Source: Microbacterium sp. SCN 70-27
Lineage (GTDB): Bacteria > Actinomycetota > Actinomycetes > Actinomycetales > Microbacteriaceae
Direction of reading: 5' to 3'
Assembly: GCA_001724425.1 (NCBI GenBank)
Contig: MEEK01000018.1
Location: 28,126-92,125, forward strand
Length of the DNA: 64,000 nt
Positions 15,448-23,871 of this stretch are shown here, one piece after another. Positions within the stretch are counted from its first letter, which is position 1, and each line of letters begins with the position of its first letter. Below the pieces are notes generated by a model. It ran no database searches. It was not told the origin of the DNA and was given only the letters and a program-made list of their open reading frames with translations. The translations under genes and the position numbers were made by a program.

Positions 15448-16260
15448 TCAGCCGCCCGCGCCGGCGCGGGCGATCGCGGCGCGCGCATGCCGGAGGACCG
15501 GCTCGTCGACCATGCGACCCTCGAAGCGGAACACGCCGCCTTCCGACGCGGCGTGCGCGAGGACGCGCCGAGCCCAGTCGAGCGTCTCGTCGTCGGGGCG
15601 ATACGCGGCCCGGATGACCTCCACCTGGTCGGGATGGATGCAGGCGGATGCCGCGAAGCCGCTCGCCACGGCATCCTCCGCCTCGCGGCGAAGCCCCCGC
15701 ACATCGGTGATATCGAGGTGCACGGCGTCGATCGCGACCTTCTCCGCGGCTCCCGCGGCCAGCAGCACGCGCGAGCGGGCGTGGCGTGCGACGTCACGGT
15801 ATCCCCCCGACGCGGTGCGACTCGCGGTCCCGCCGAGGGAGGCGACGAGGTCTTCCGCCCCCCACATGAGCGCCGTGACCGACGGGGTCGCGGCGATCGC
15901 CTCCGCAGCGACGACACCCCGCGCGGTCTCGCACAGGGCGATGACGTCGAACCGCGGGTCGAGGAGCGCGATCTGGTCCGCCGACTCCGCCTTGGCCAGC
16001 ATGACCCGCCGGTAGTCGGTCTGCGACAGCGTCGCCATGTCCGCGTCGTGGTCCGCCGTGCCGACCGCGTTGACCCGCACGATGACGCGCGCCGGGTCGA
16101 GATCCGCATCGACGAGCGCATCCCGCGCTGCCACGCGTGCGGCCGGGGCGACGGCGTCTTCAAGATCGAGGATCACGGCGTCGGCGCGGCTCAGGGCCTT
16201 CGCGAACCGCTCCGGTCGGTCCGCCGGACAGAACAGGAGCGCGGGGCCCAGGGTGAACAT
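15448..16260 (-). CDS. CitE-like beta-hydroxyacyl-CoA lyase (HpcH/HpaI fold)
   Basis: 270 residues from the ATG at 16260; the longer frame upstream reads through the MaoC gene. The TIM-barrel motifs are VILDLEDAVAP (29-39, Mg/CoA site), an Arg-containing VIVRVNAVG strand, LCETARGVV (Glu ligand) and LMWGAEDL (Asp/Glu ligands), with IHPDQVEVI at the end. It sits with MaoC and acyl-CoA dehydrogenase genes in the order citE-maoC-fadE next to bkdABC. The mycobacterial enzyme in the same arrangement cleaves HMG-CoA-type and citramalyl-CoA thioesters in leucine and itaconate breakdown, so I infer that role. Confidence 0.85.
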   Translation of the reverse strand: MFTLGPALLFCPADRPERFAKALSRADAVILDLEDAVAPAARVAARDALVDADLDPARVIVRVNAVGTADHDADMATLSQTDYRRVMLAKAESADQIALLDPRFDVIALCETARGVVAAEAIAATPSVTALMWGAEDLVASLGGTASRTASGGYRDVARHARSRVLLAAGAAEKVAIDAVHLDITDVRGLRREAEDAVASGFAASACIHPDQVEVIRAAYRPDDETLDWARRVLAHAASEGGVFRFEGRMVDEPVLRHARAAIARAGAGG

Positions 16261-16733
16261 CACTCCCCCTTCGGGACGCACCACATGAGGGCCACCCGGG
16301 TCGCTGTGGCGACGACCGCGCCGTCCTGATTGCGCCCCGTATGCCGCATCGTCACGATGCCCTGCCCGGGGCGCGACGCGGACAGGCGCACATCGACGAT
16401 CTCGGTCGACGTCGTCAGGGTGTCGCCCGCGAACAGCGGATGCGGGAACGAGACGTCCGAGAGCCCCAACTGCGCGACGAGCGTTCCCTGCGTGAGCTGC
16501 GAGACCGACGCGCCGACCATCGTGGCGAGCGTCCACATCGAGTTGATGAGACGTCGCCCGAAGGGCTGCGTGGCAGAGAACGCCTCATCGAGGTGCAGCG
16601 CCTGCGTGTTCATGGTGAGCGAGGAGAACAGCACATTGTCGGCCTCGGTCGCCGTCCGCCCCGGGCGGTGGTGATAGGTCGCCCCCACCTCGAACTCCTC
16701 GACATAGAGGCCGCGCTGCACGATGTCGGTCAC
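16260..16733 (-). CDS. MaoC-family acyl-CoA hydratase
   Basis: 157 residues, single hot-dog fold. The N-terminal GLYVEEFEVGATYHHRPGRT and the hydratase segment around residues 40-62 (MNTQALHLDE, then FGRRLINSMW) carry the Asp/His-type pocket of the family; PLFAGDTL at about 98-105 is the second signature. It hydrates an enoyl-CoA, in this context probably an itaconyl- or methylglutaconyl-type thioester of leucine degradation. Its stop overlaps the citE-like start by one base (TGATG) and it begins 18 bases after the acyl-CoA dehydrogenase gene, so all three form one operon. Confidence 0.85.
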   Translation of the reverse strand: MTDIVQRGLYVEEFEVGATYHHRPGRTATEADNVLFSSLTMNTQALHLDEAFSATQPFGRRLINSMWTLATMVGASVSQLTQGTLVAQLGLSDVSFPHPLFAGDTLTTSTEIVDVRLSASRPGQGIVTMRHTGRNQDGAVVATATRVALMWCVPKGE

Positions 16734-16751
16734 GGTGTCACGGTACCCGCG

Positions 16752-17927
16752 TCAGGCGCCCGCGGGGAGGCCCAGAGCGCGGGCGATGACGAGGAGCTGC
16801 ACTTCGGTGGTGCCCTCGCCGATCTCGAGGATCTTCGAGTCCCGGTAATGCCGCGCGACGGGGTATTCGTTCATGAACCCGTTGCCGCCGAAGATCTGCG
16901 TGGCATCCCGCGCGTTGTCCATCGCCGCGTCGGATGCCGTGAGCTTGGCGATCGCGGCCTCGGCGCCGAAGGGCCGCCCGGCGTCGCGCAGGCGCGCGGC
17001 GTGCAGCCACGCGAGCCGCGCGTTGTGGACGCGCAGCTGCATCCGGGCGAGCATGAACTGGATCGCCTGACGCGAACCGAGGGGGCTCCCGAAGACCTCC
17101 CGCGACCCGGCGTAGTCGAGTGCCGCCTCGAGGCATCCCTCCGCGGCCCCGGTCGACAGCGCCGCGATCGCGACACGCCCCTCGTCGAGGATGCTGAGGA
17201 AGTTCGCGAACCCGCGGCCCCGTTCGCCGAGGAGGTTCCCCTCCGGTACGCGGACACCCTCGAACGACAGGGGGTTGGTGTCGGAGGCATGCCACCCGAC
17301 CTTGTCGTACGCGGGTCCCACCGTGAACCCCGGCGTGCCGCTCGGCACGATGATCGTCGAGATCTCCTTGCGGTCGCCGCGCATTCCGGTGACGGCGGTC
17401 ACGGTCACGAACCGGGTCACCGCGGTGCCGGAGTTCGTGATGAACTGCTTCGCCCCGTCGATCACCCACTCCCCGTCCTCGAGCCGTGCCGTCGTGCGCG
17501 TGCCGCCGGCATCCGACCCCGCCTCGGGTTCCGTGAGTCCGAACCCGGCAAGAGCACGCCCGGCGAGGAGGTCCGGGAGCAGTTCGTCTCGCTGCGCGTC
17601 GGTGCCGAAGCGGTGGACGGGCATCGCGCCGAGGCTCACCCCCGCCTCGAGCGTGATGGCGATCGACTGGTCGACGCGGGCGAGCGCCTCGATCGCAAGC
17701 CCCAGCGCGACGTAGTCGCCGCCCTGCCCGCCGACCTCTTCGGGGAACGGCAGACCGAACAGGCCCAGCTCCCCCATGCCGGCGACCACATCGAGTGGCA
17801 GGGTCTTCGTGCGGTCGGCCTCATACGCCCGTGGGGCGACCACGGTCTCGGCGAAGTCCCGCACCAGGGCGGCCAGTTCGCGCTGCTCCTCGGTGAGTCC
17901 GTAGGCGGACAGGTCCAGCACGGCCAT
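16752..17927 (-). CDS. Acyl-CoA dehydrogenase (FadE19/isovaleryl-CoA type)
   Basis: 391 residues, full-length FAD flavoprotein with N-terminal helical, middle beta and C-terminal helical domains. GLTEPEAGSDAGG begins at 130 (FAD/substrate loop) and WVIDGAKQFITN follows; the C-terminus has IFGGNGFMNEYPVAR and EIGEGTTEVQ. It introduces a 2,3 double bond in a short branched acyl-CoA, probably isovaleryl- or 2-methylbutyryl-CoA made by the nearby BKD complex. It is the first gene of the fadE-maoC-citE operon, read from the promoter region shared with the TetR gene, whose twin operators lie 78-124 bases upstream. Confidence 0.88.
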   Translation of the reverse strand: MAVLDLSAYGLTEEQRELAALVRDFAETVVAPRAYEADRTKTLPLDVVAGMGELGLFGLPFPEEVGGQGGDYVALGLAIEALARVDQSIAITLEAGVSLGAMPVHRFGTDAQRDELLPDLLAGRALAGFGLTEPEAGSDAGGTRTTARLEDGEWVIDGAKQFITNSGTAVTRFVTVTAVTGMRGDRKEISTIIVPSGTPGFTVGPAYDKVGWHASDTNPLSFEGVRVPEGNLLGERGRGFANFLSILDEGRVAIAALSTGAAEGCLEAALDYAGSREVFGSPLGSRQAIQFMLARMQLRVHNARLAWLHAARLRDAGRPFGAEAAIAKLTASDAAMDNARDATQIFGGNGFMNEYPVARHYRDSKILEIGEGTTEVQLLVIARALGLPAGA

Positions 17928-18004
17928 GACATCTCCTTCGATGCGCGCGCGGTCACGATCCGATCACGGGTTGCCGCCCGCGTGGGCGAGCGCCGACGCG
18001 GTTG

Positions 18005-18022
18005 GGTTAGTGTTCCATAACC
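18005..18022. promoter_or_regulatory. TetR operator 1 (GGTTA-N8-TAACC)
   Basis: Perfect inverted half-sites GGTTA (18005-18009) and TAACC (18018-18022) separated by eight bases, in the gap between the divergent TetR and acyl-CoA dehydrogenase genes. A second copy with identical geometry is at 18034-18051, centres 29 bases apart. Confidence 0.75.
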
Positions 18023-18033
18023 GAATGCACCCA

Positions 18034-18051
18034 GGTTAGCGAGGATTAACC
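18034..18051. promoter_or_regulatory. TetR operator 2 (GGTTA-N8-TAACC)
   Basis: GGTTA (18034-18038) and TAACC (18047-18051) with an eight-base spacer, a second perfect copy of the 18005-18022 palindrome. It covers the GAGG ribosome site of the tetR gene (start 18055), so binding would also repress the regulator itself. Confidence 0.75.
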
Positions 18052-18054
18052 GGA

Positions 18055-18669
18055 ATGGCAACGCACTCCCCTGCCGCATCTGCGACCGGGCGCGACCGCG
18101 CGAAGGCCGAACGCCACGACTCCCTGCTGCGCGAAGCCGCGCGCCTGTTCGCGGCCCAGGGCTTCGACGGGGTGAGCCTGGAAGACCTCGGCTCCGCCGT
18201 CGGGATCACCGGCCCTGCCGTCTACCGGCACTTCTCCAGCAAGCGCGCGATCCTCGGCGCGATCCTGCTCCGCGCGAGCGAGCGACTGCTCGCAGGCGGG
18301 CAGCGCGTACTCCAGTCCGATGCGGCCGCGGGCGACAAACTGCGCGACCTCATCGATTTCCATGTGGAGTTCGCGATCCACGGGTCCGACGTCATCCGCG
18401 TGCACGACCGGGATCTCGCCCGCCTCACCGACGACGACCGGGCCGAGGTGCGTCGGTTGCAGCGCGCCTACATCGAACTGTGGGTGGGCGTCCTCGCCCG
18501 GCTGCACCCGGGCCGCACCACCGCCGACCTCCACATCCGTGCGCACGCCGGGTTCGGTCTCATCAACTCGACGCCCCACTCCGTGCGCTCGATGCGCACG
18601 GTGCCGAACGAGGCCGTCGTGAGCGACATCCTCGCCGACATGGCGTACGCCGCGCTCTCGGCGGACTGA
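18055..18669 (+). CDS. TetR-family regulator of the fadE-maoC-citE operon
   Basis: 204 residues. The HTH is at about 41-66 (SLEDLGSAVGITGPAVYRHF); the rest is an all-helical ligand domain of the usual size. It is divergent from the acyl-CoA dehydrogenase operon, and two identical GGTTA-N8-TAACC palindromes sit in the shared 127-base gap, the second on its own ribosome site. I infer that it represses both directions and is released by an acyl-CoA of branched-chain amino acid breakdown. A TetR gene sits at the same place in the mycobacterial leucine cluster. Confidence 0.88.
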   Translation: MATHSPAASATGRDRAKAERHDSLLREAARLFAAQGFDGVSLEDLGSAVGITGPAVYRHFSSKRAILGAILLRASERLLAGGQRVLQSDAAAGDKLRDLIDFHVEFAIHGSDVIRVHDRDLARLTDDDRAEVRRLQRAYIELWVGVLARLHPGRTTADLHIRAHAGFGLINSTPHSVRSMRTVPNEAVVSDILADMAYAALSAD

Positions 18670-18676
18670 CCGCGCG

Positions 18677-20050
18677 TCAGCGGAGCAGCATCGCCCGCCC
18701 GGGCTCGCGGAGCACGTCGCCGACGGAGGCCAGGAAGCGCGACCCCTGTTCGCCGTCCACGAGCCGGTGGTCGAACGACAGGCTGAGCGTCATGACGTCG
18801 CGGAGGGCGATCTCACCCTCGTGCTCCCACGGCCGACGCCGCACGGCGCCGAGGCCGAGGATCCCGGCCTCGGGCGGGTTGAGGATCGGGGTCCCGGCAT
18901 CCACCCCGAAGACCCCGAAGTTCGTGAGCGAGAACGTCCCGCCGGTGAGGGATGCCGGGGTCGCACGGCCGCTGCGCACGGTCTGCGTGAGCTCGCGGAT
19001 GGCGTCGGCGAGCTCGGGCAGGGTCATCGCGTCGGCATCCGCGACGTGCGGGACGATGAGCCCGCGCTCCGTGGCGGCGGCGATCCCGAGATGGACGTAG
19101 TGGTGCTGGACGATCTCGCCCGCCTCCTCGTCCCACCGAGAGTTCAGCGACGGCTCCGCGCGCAGGGCGAGGCACACCGCCTTCGCGACGACGGCGAGGA
19201 TGCCGATGCGATGCTCTGCAAGACGCGGATCGGACCGGAGCGAACCGACGAGCCGCGTCGTCTCCGTGACGTCCACATCGAGGAAGCACGTCACGTGCGG
19301 TGCGGTGAAGGCGCTGCGGACCATCGCCGCCGCGGTCGCCTTGCGGACCCCGCGGACGGGGATGCGCGTTTCGCGGGCATCCGTCGGTGCCGCCGGCGTC
19401 TCCGCCTCTGCGGCAGGCCCGACCGTATCGCGTGCGGCGAACCGCTCGACGTCTTCGCGCCGGATGATGCCCGTGACGCCGGATGCCTCGACGAGAGCCA
19501 GGTCGACGCCGAGCTGTTTCGCGAGCAGCCGCACGGGCGGCGTGGAGCGCGGGCGCTCGTGACGCGCGTCGGCGGGGGGCGCCTCCTCCACGATGTCGTG
19601 CGGGGCCGCTTCGCGCACGGCCGTGTCGGTTTCCGCCGCCGCGGGGCGTCCACCGCGCGCTCGCCGCTGCGGTCTCCCGGCTGCACGGGGCGCCGCACCG
19701 TAGCCCACGAGGTTCGGCACGGCGCGCTCCGGCTCGGCCGCAGGCACGGGTTCCGCGGGGTCCGGTTCCGCGGGCGAGGCATCCTGCGCGCCGTCGCCTT
19801 CCTCGGCACCACCCGGTACGTCGATCTCGATGAGCGGGCTCCCGACCTCGACGACGTCTCCGGCGCCCGCGTGCAGACGCTGGACGACGCCGGCGAACGG
19901 CGAGGGCAGTTCGACGATCGCCTTCGCGGTCTCGACCTCTGCGATCGGCTGGTTGAGGCGCACCTCGTCGCCCTCGGCGACGAGCCATTGGACGATCTCC
20001 GCCTCGGGCAGTCCTTCACCGAGGTCGGGCAGACGGAACTCCGAGATCAC
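18677..20050 (-). CDS. bkdC: Branched-chain 2-oxoacid dehydrogenase E2 (acyltransferase)
   Basis: 457 residues from a GTG. One lipoyl domain (1-80, lipoylated Lys43 in VETAKAIVE), an Ala/Pro/Glu-rich linker, a peripheral subunit-binding domain (about 168-203) and the catalytic domain with D-H-R-L-V-D-G at 427-433 (His428). It moves the acyl group from lipoamide to CoA within the E1-E2-E3 complex. The E1 genes precede it with a GTGA overlap at 20047-20050. A pyruvate dehydrogenase E2 would look similar; the Lrp regulator and neighbouring leucine-degradation genes favour the branched-chain complex. No E3 gene is adjacent. Confidence 0.85.
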   Translation of the reverse strand: MISEFRLPDLGEGLPEAEIVQWLVAEGDEVRLNQPIAEVETAKAIVELPSPFAGVVQRLHAGAGDVVEVGSPLIEIDVPGGAEEGDGAQDASPAEPDPAEPVPAAEPERAVPNLVGYGAAPRAAGRPQRRARGGRPAAAETDTAVREAAPHDIVEEAPPADARHERPRSTPPVRLLAKQLGVDLALVEASGVTGIIRREDVERFAARDTVGPAAEAETPAAPTDARETRIPVRGVRKATAAAMVRSAFTAPHVTCFLDVDVTETTRLVGSLRSDPRLAEHRIGILAVVAKAVCLALRAEPSLNSRWDEEAGEIVQHHYVHLGIAAATERGLIVPHVADADAMTLPELADAIRELTQTVRSGRATPASLTGGTFSLTNFGVFGVDAGTPILNPPEAGILGLGAVRRRPWEHEGEIALRDVMTLSLSFDHRLVDGEQGSRFLASVGDVLREPGRAMLLR

Positions 20051-21057
20051 AGCGCCACCTCCGAGAGGCTGTTCGGGCGGTCCATCACCCGGTCGACGGC
20101 ATCGAGGACGCGGTCGAGGTCAGGGATGTGGTGCTTCTCGAGCTTCGCGGGCGGATAGGGGATGTCGTGTCCCGTGACCCGTACGGGAGCCGCTTCGAGA
20201 TGGTGGAAGCACTGCTCGGTGACGCTCGCGATGATCTCGGCACCGACGCCCGCCTCACCGCCCGCCTCATGTGTCACGACCATCCGCCCGGTCTTTCGGA
20301 CCGACGACGACACGGTCCGATAGTCGACCGGCGAGAGCGAGCGGAGGTCGATCACCTCGATCGAGATCCCTTCGTCCTCGGCGGCGGTCGCGGCATCCAT
20401 CGCCACTCCGACTTGCGCGCCGTAGGTCACGATGGTGACGTCACTCCCCTCGCGAAGGACGCGCGCGAGCCCCATCGGCGGCGCGTCCGACACGTCGGCG
20501 TCGAGGTCGACCTCACCCTTGGTGTGATAGAGCCGCTTCGGCTCGAAGAAGATGACCGGATCGTCGCACGCGATGGCCTGCTGCAGCATCGTGTAGGCAT
20601 CCTGCGGATTCGACACCGCCACGACGCGGAGCCCCGCCGTGTGCACGAAGTACGCCTCCGGCGATTCGGAGTGGTGCTCGGCCGCGCCGACTCCTCCGGC
20701 CCACGGGATCCGGATCGTGATCGGCATGTTCACGCGGCCGCGCGTCCGGTAGTGGAGCTTCGCGACCTGGCAGACGATCTGATCGAAAGCCGGGTAGACG
20801 AACCCGTCGAACTGGATCTCGACGACGGGCCGGAAGCCACGGTAGGCGAGTCCGACGGCGGTCCCGACGATCCCCGACTCCGCGAGCGGCGTGTCGAGCA
20901 CGCGCTGCGCGCCGAACTCCGCCTGCAGGCCGTCGGTGATGCGGAAGACGCCGCCGAGCTTGCCGATGTCCTCGCCCATCACGAGCACGCGGTCATCGCG
21001 CGCCATGGCGCTCCGGAGCCCCGCCGTCAGCGCCTTGCCCATCGTGAGCTGCGCCAT
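20047..21057 (-). CDS. bkdB: Branched-chain 2-oxoacid dehydrogenase E1 beta
   Basis: 336 residues from the ATG at 21057; the longer frame reads back into the E1 alpha gene. The transketolase-like pyrimidine domain (1-185) has VMGEDIGKLGGVFRITDGL and TPLAESGIVGTAVGLAYRG; the C-terminal domain ends with the GHDIPYP loop typical of E1 beta. It pairs with E1 alpha to decarboxylate 2-oxoisocaproate and related acids with ThDP and to acylate E2 lipoamide. The stop overlaps the E2 start by four bases; the E1 alpha stop is one base away. Confidence 0.9.
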   Translation of the reverse strand: MAQLTMGKALTAGLRSAMARDDRVLVMGEDIGKLGGVFRITDGLQAEFGAQRVLDTPLAESGIVGTAVGLAYRGFRPVVEIQFDGFVYPAFDQIVCQVAKLHYRTRGRVNMPITIRIPWAGGVGAAEHHSESPEAYFVHTAGLRVVAVSNPQDAYTMLQQAIACDDPVIFFEPKRLYHTKGEVDLDADVSDAPPMGLARVLREGSDVTIVTYGAQVGVAMDAATAAEDEGISIEVIDLRSLSPVDYRTVSSSVRKTGRMVVTHEAGGEAGVGAEIIASVTEQCFHHLEAAPVRVTGHDIPYPPAKLEKHHIPDLDRVLDAVDRVMDRPNSLSEVAL

Positions 21058-21058
21058 C

Positions 21059-22183
21059 TCAGGCCTCCTCGTCCGCGAAGCCGTCGAGGTAGGCGGCGAA
21101 GCGCTCGCGCTGCCGCTGGATGCCGGAATGCGGTTCGGCGTACACATCGTCGAGCACCTCGATGGCGGGTCGCGTCGTCACCGTCAGCACGGCCTCGCGC
21201 ATCTGCGCCGCGAGGGCTCCCCCGGCAGTCTCCACGTCTGCCGCGAACGCGTCGTCGAAGGCGCCGATCGCACGCAGGTGCGCTTCGAGTCGCAGCAGCG
21301 GATCACGGCGGCGCCACCGTTCGACCTCGTCCTTGTCGCGATAGCGCGTGGGGTCGTCGGAGGTCGTGTGCGGGCCCATCCGGTAGGTGACCGCCTCGAG
21401 GAAGACCGGCCCCTGACCGCTGCGCGCGTGATCGAGCGCCCAGCGCATCGCCGCGTTGCACGCGATGGCGTCGTTCCCGTCGACACGCATGCTCGGGATG
21501 CCGAAGCCGGGAGCCCGGCCCGCGATCGGGAACCGGGACTGCACCGTCACCGGCTCGGAGATCGCCCACTGATTGTTCGAGCAGACGAACACGACGGGAG
21601 ACTGGAACGACGAGGCGAACACCATCGCCTCGTTGACGTCGCCCTGGCTCGTCGCGCCGTCACCGAAGTAGGCGACCGCGACCTGGTCTCCGCCGTCGCG
21701 CTGGATGCCCATGCCGTACCCGACCGCGTGCAGTGACTGCGCGCCGATGATGATCTGGGGCGTCGCGAGGTGGAGTTCGCGCGGGTCGTAGGTGCTGTGG
21801 AACTCGCCCCGCCACGCCATGACGAAGTCTTCGGCGCGCCCGCCGCGCGCAACGAGGACGCCGACCTCGCGGTAGGACGGGAAGAGGAAGTCGTCGCTTC
21901 GGGCGGCGCGCGCGCTCGCGACCTGGATCGCCTCCTGGCCCTGCGCGGGCGCCCACAGGCCCAGGTGACCCTGACGCTGCAGGGCGACGCCCTCGGCATC
22001 CACGCGGCGTGTGATCGCCATGTCGCGGTAGAGCCCGCGGAGGGTGTCGACGTCGATGCCCTCCGCCCAGTGGTCCAGCCGGGGGTCGCTGACGCGCGCG
22101 CCGTCTTCTGTCAGTAGCTGTGCGATGTCGTCGGTCGCCGTGAGCGGCGTCGCGGGGGTGGTCAGGGTGTGCATCATCGTCAT
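21059..22183 (-). CDS. bkdA: Branched-chain 2-oxoacid dehydrogenase E1 alpha
   Basis: 374 residues. The ThDP motif begins G-D-G-A-T-S-Q-G-D at 174-182 and closes at NNQWAIS (203-209); the phosphorylation-loop-like region RYRDKDEVERW follows. The first gene of bkdA-bkdB-bkdC, facing a divergent Lrp/AsnC gene across 166 bases that hold a seven-base inverted repeat (22278-22304). The protein binds ThDP-Mg and performs the decarboxylation half-reaction with E1 beta. The alternative start at the second Met (22174) would drop only three residues. Confidence 0.9.
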   Translation of the reverse strand: MTMMHTLTTPATPLTATDDIAQLLTEDGARVSDPRLDHWAEGIDVDTLRGLYRDMAITRRVDAEGVALQRQGHLGLWAPAQGQEAIQVASARAARSDDFLFPSYREVGVLVARGGRAEDFVMAWRGEFHSTYDPRELHLATPQIIIGAQSLHAVGYGMGIQRDGGDQVAVAYFGDGATSQGDVNEAMVFASSFQSPVVFVCSNNQWAISEPVTVQSRFPIAGRAPGFGIPSMRVDGNDAIACNAAMRWALDHARSGQGPVFLEAVTYRMGPHTTSDDPTRYRDKDEVERWRRRDPLLRLEAHLRAIGAFDDAFAADVETAGGALAAQMREAVLTVTTRPAIEVLDDVYAEPHSGIQRQRERFAAYLDGFADEEA

Positions 22184-22277
22184 CCCTTCGGGGTGCGTCC
22201 GGAGTCTTGTGGACGGGACGCGTCCGGTCGTCGGCCTCGTCGCCGACTGCCCCGAGGGTACGTCGGCATCGCACCTC

Positions 22278-22304
22278 GCTCAAGCATTCGACTCCTTCTT
22301 GAGC
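22278..22304. promoter_or_regulatory. Lrp-type operator between bkdA and its regulator
   Basis: A perfect inverted repeat GCTCAAG (22278-22284) and CTTGAGC (22298-22304) with a 13-base spacer, in the bkdA/lrp intergenic gap. A partial third half-site TTGCTCAG is at 22309-22316. Lrp/AsnC proteins bind such spaced repeats. Confidence 0.55.
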
Positions 22305-22349
22305 ATGTTGCTCAGAAGGGTCGATCAAGGCCTGCTACGGTTGTGCACT

Positions 22350-22823
22350 ATGGGATCCCTCGACCGCGTCGACCTCGAGTTGCTGAACGCCCTCGCCGAC
22401 GATCACCGGGCGACCGTCGTCGCACTCGCCGAGCGCCTCGGGCTGTCGCGCAACACCGTCCAGGCCCGCATGCTGAGGCTCGAGCGCTCCGGAGTGTTCC
22501 ACTCCTTCGAGCGGGCGATGTCACCCGCCGCGCTCGGACTGCCGATCGAGGCGATGGTGAGCGTCACCGTGCATCAGGCCGAGATCGCCCGCATCACGCG
22601 CGAGATCGCGGCGATCCCCGAGGTGATCCAGGCGCACGGCATGAGCGGTCCGGTCGACCTCCTCGTGCGCGTCGCGGCGCGCGACACGCAGCACCTCTTC
22701 GACGTCGATGCACGCATCCTCGCGATCGACGGCGTCGAGCGCACCGAGACCTCGCTCGTGATGGGCGAGGTCATCGGCTATCGGGTGAAGCCGATCCTGG
22801 AAGAGGCTCGACGGGATCCGTGA
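22350..22823 (+). CDS. Lrp/AsnC-family regulator (BkdR-like)
   Basis: 157 residues from the ATG at 22350; the upstream in-frame stretch is intergenic. An N-terminal HTH (about 3-50, TVVALAERLGLSRNTVQARM) is followed by a RAM effector domain (about 65-145). No clear ribosome site precedes it, so the mRNA may be leaderless. Divergent placement next to bkdABC is the classic BkdR arrangement: activation of branched-chain keto acid dehydrogenase genes in response to branched-chain amino acids. Its 3' end overlaps the 3' end of the convergent eamA pseudogene by 53 bases. Confidence 0.85.
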   Translation: MGSLDRVDLELLNALADDHRATVVALAERLGLSRNTVQARMLRLERSGVFHSFERAMSPAALGLPIEAMVSVTVHQAEIARITREIAAIPEVIQAHGMSGPVDLLVRVAARDTQHLFDVDARILAIDGVERTETSLVMGEVIGYRVKPILEEARRDP

Positions 22824-23828
22824 CCGCCTCGGCGATCTCGCGGTCGTTCTCCCCGGCATCCAACCGCACGAGCACGACCCCCGCGAGCAGCACCGCTCCC
22901 CCGACGAACTGGATCGGTGCCGGCGTCTCACCGAGGAGGAGCCAGGCGAAGCCGAGCGCGAACAGCACTTCGCTGAGGCCGATGAACGAGGCGAGGCGCG
23001 AGCCGACGCGCGGCACGGCCATGACGCCGAGGGCGTAGCCGAGCGTCGTGCCGATCGCGCCGACCCAGAGGATCGCGAGGATGCCGGGCACCTCCACACC
23101 CCGGAACACGACGGACACCGGCGGCGCGGCGAACGGGATCGCGCCGACCGCGGCGACGACACCCATCGTCATCGCGCCGACGAGGAGGCCGCCGGAGGCG
23201 AGGGCGAGCGGCGGCAGGTCGTCCCCGGTGCGCTCGCTCATGACGAAGTACACGCAGACCGTGACGGCGGCGCCGAGCGCGAGGAGGGTGCCGATCAGGT
23301 CGAATCGCGCTCCCGAGATGTCGACGACGAGGACGAGACCGACCACGGCGACGATCGAGCCGAGAATCACGAGGCGCGACGGGGCGCAACGCGTGCGCAG
23401 CCACACGAACGCGACGAGGAGGACCGGCGCGAGGTACTGGATGAGGAGCGCGACGGCGACAGGCATCCGCTGCATCGCCGAGAAGAACAGGAGCTGGCAC
23501 CCCGCCACGGGGATGAGCCCGAAGGCGAGGAGGGAGAGCCAGTGGCGGCGCAGGAACGTGCGCTCGCGACGGACGGCGACGACGAGGCGGGCGAGAGGAT
23601 GAGCCCCGCGAGCCCCATACGCACGATGAGCGCGGCCGACAGCGACCAGCCGGCTTCGAGCAGGGGTTTGACGAGCGGGCCGGACGACGAGAACGCCAGG
23701 GCCGATGCGACGGCCATGACGATGCCGCTCGTGCGAGCGGTGGCCCGACGACTTCGCGAGGCGGCCGGGAGCGCGGCCGGGGTGAGGATCTCGAGCGGAG
23801 CGGTGTGCGTCACCGGCGGTCCTGTCAT
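22771..23828 (-). pseudogene. EamA/DMT-family transporter, frameshifted
   Basis: The N-terminal part reads from the ATG at 23828 (TARTSGIVMAVASALAF, then a helix ending RMGLAGLIL) and breaks off near 23600, where that frame turns to Ser/Arg-rich nonsense. The rest continues in another frame from about 23595 (RLVVAVRRERTFLRRHW) through AGCQLLFFSAMQRMPVAVAL to the stop at 22771, supplying the remaining helices. Together they make a normal ten-helix drug/metabolite transporter of about 350 residues. A one-base-class indel at about 23585-23605 explains it; a sequencing error is possible. Divergent from the CGNR regulator gene. Confidence 0.75.
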
Positions 23829-23871
23829 GAGTGTCGAGTGTTTACACTGGTGACAGTAGCGCCCGCATACG

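Noticed and set aside
23585-23605. Programmed frameshift in the eamA gene
   Set aside because: No slippery sequence or downstream pseudoknot was recognised; a mutation or read error is simpler.
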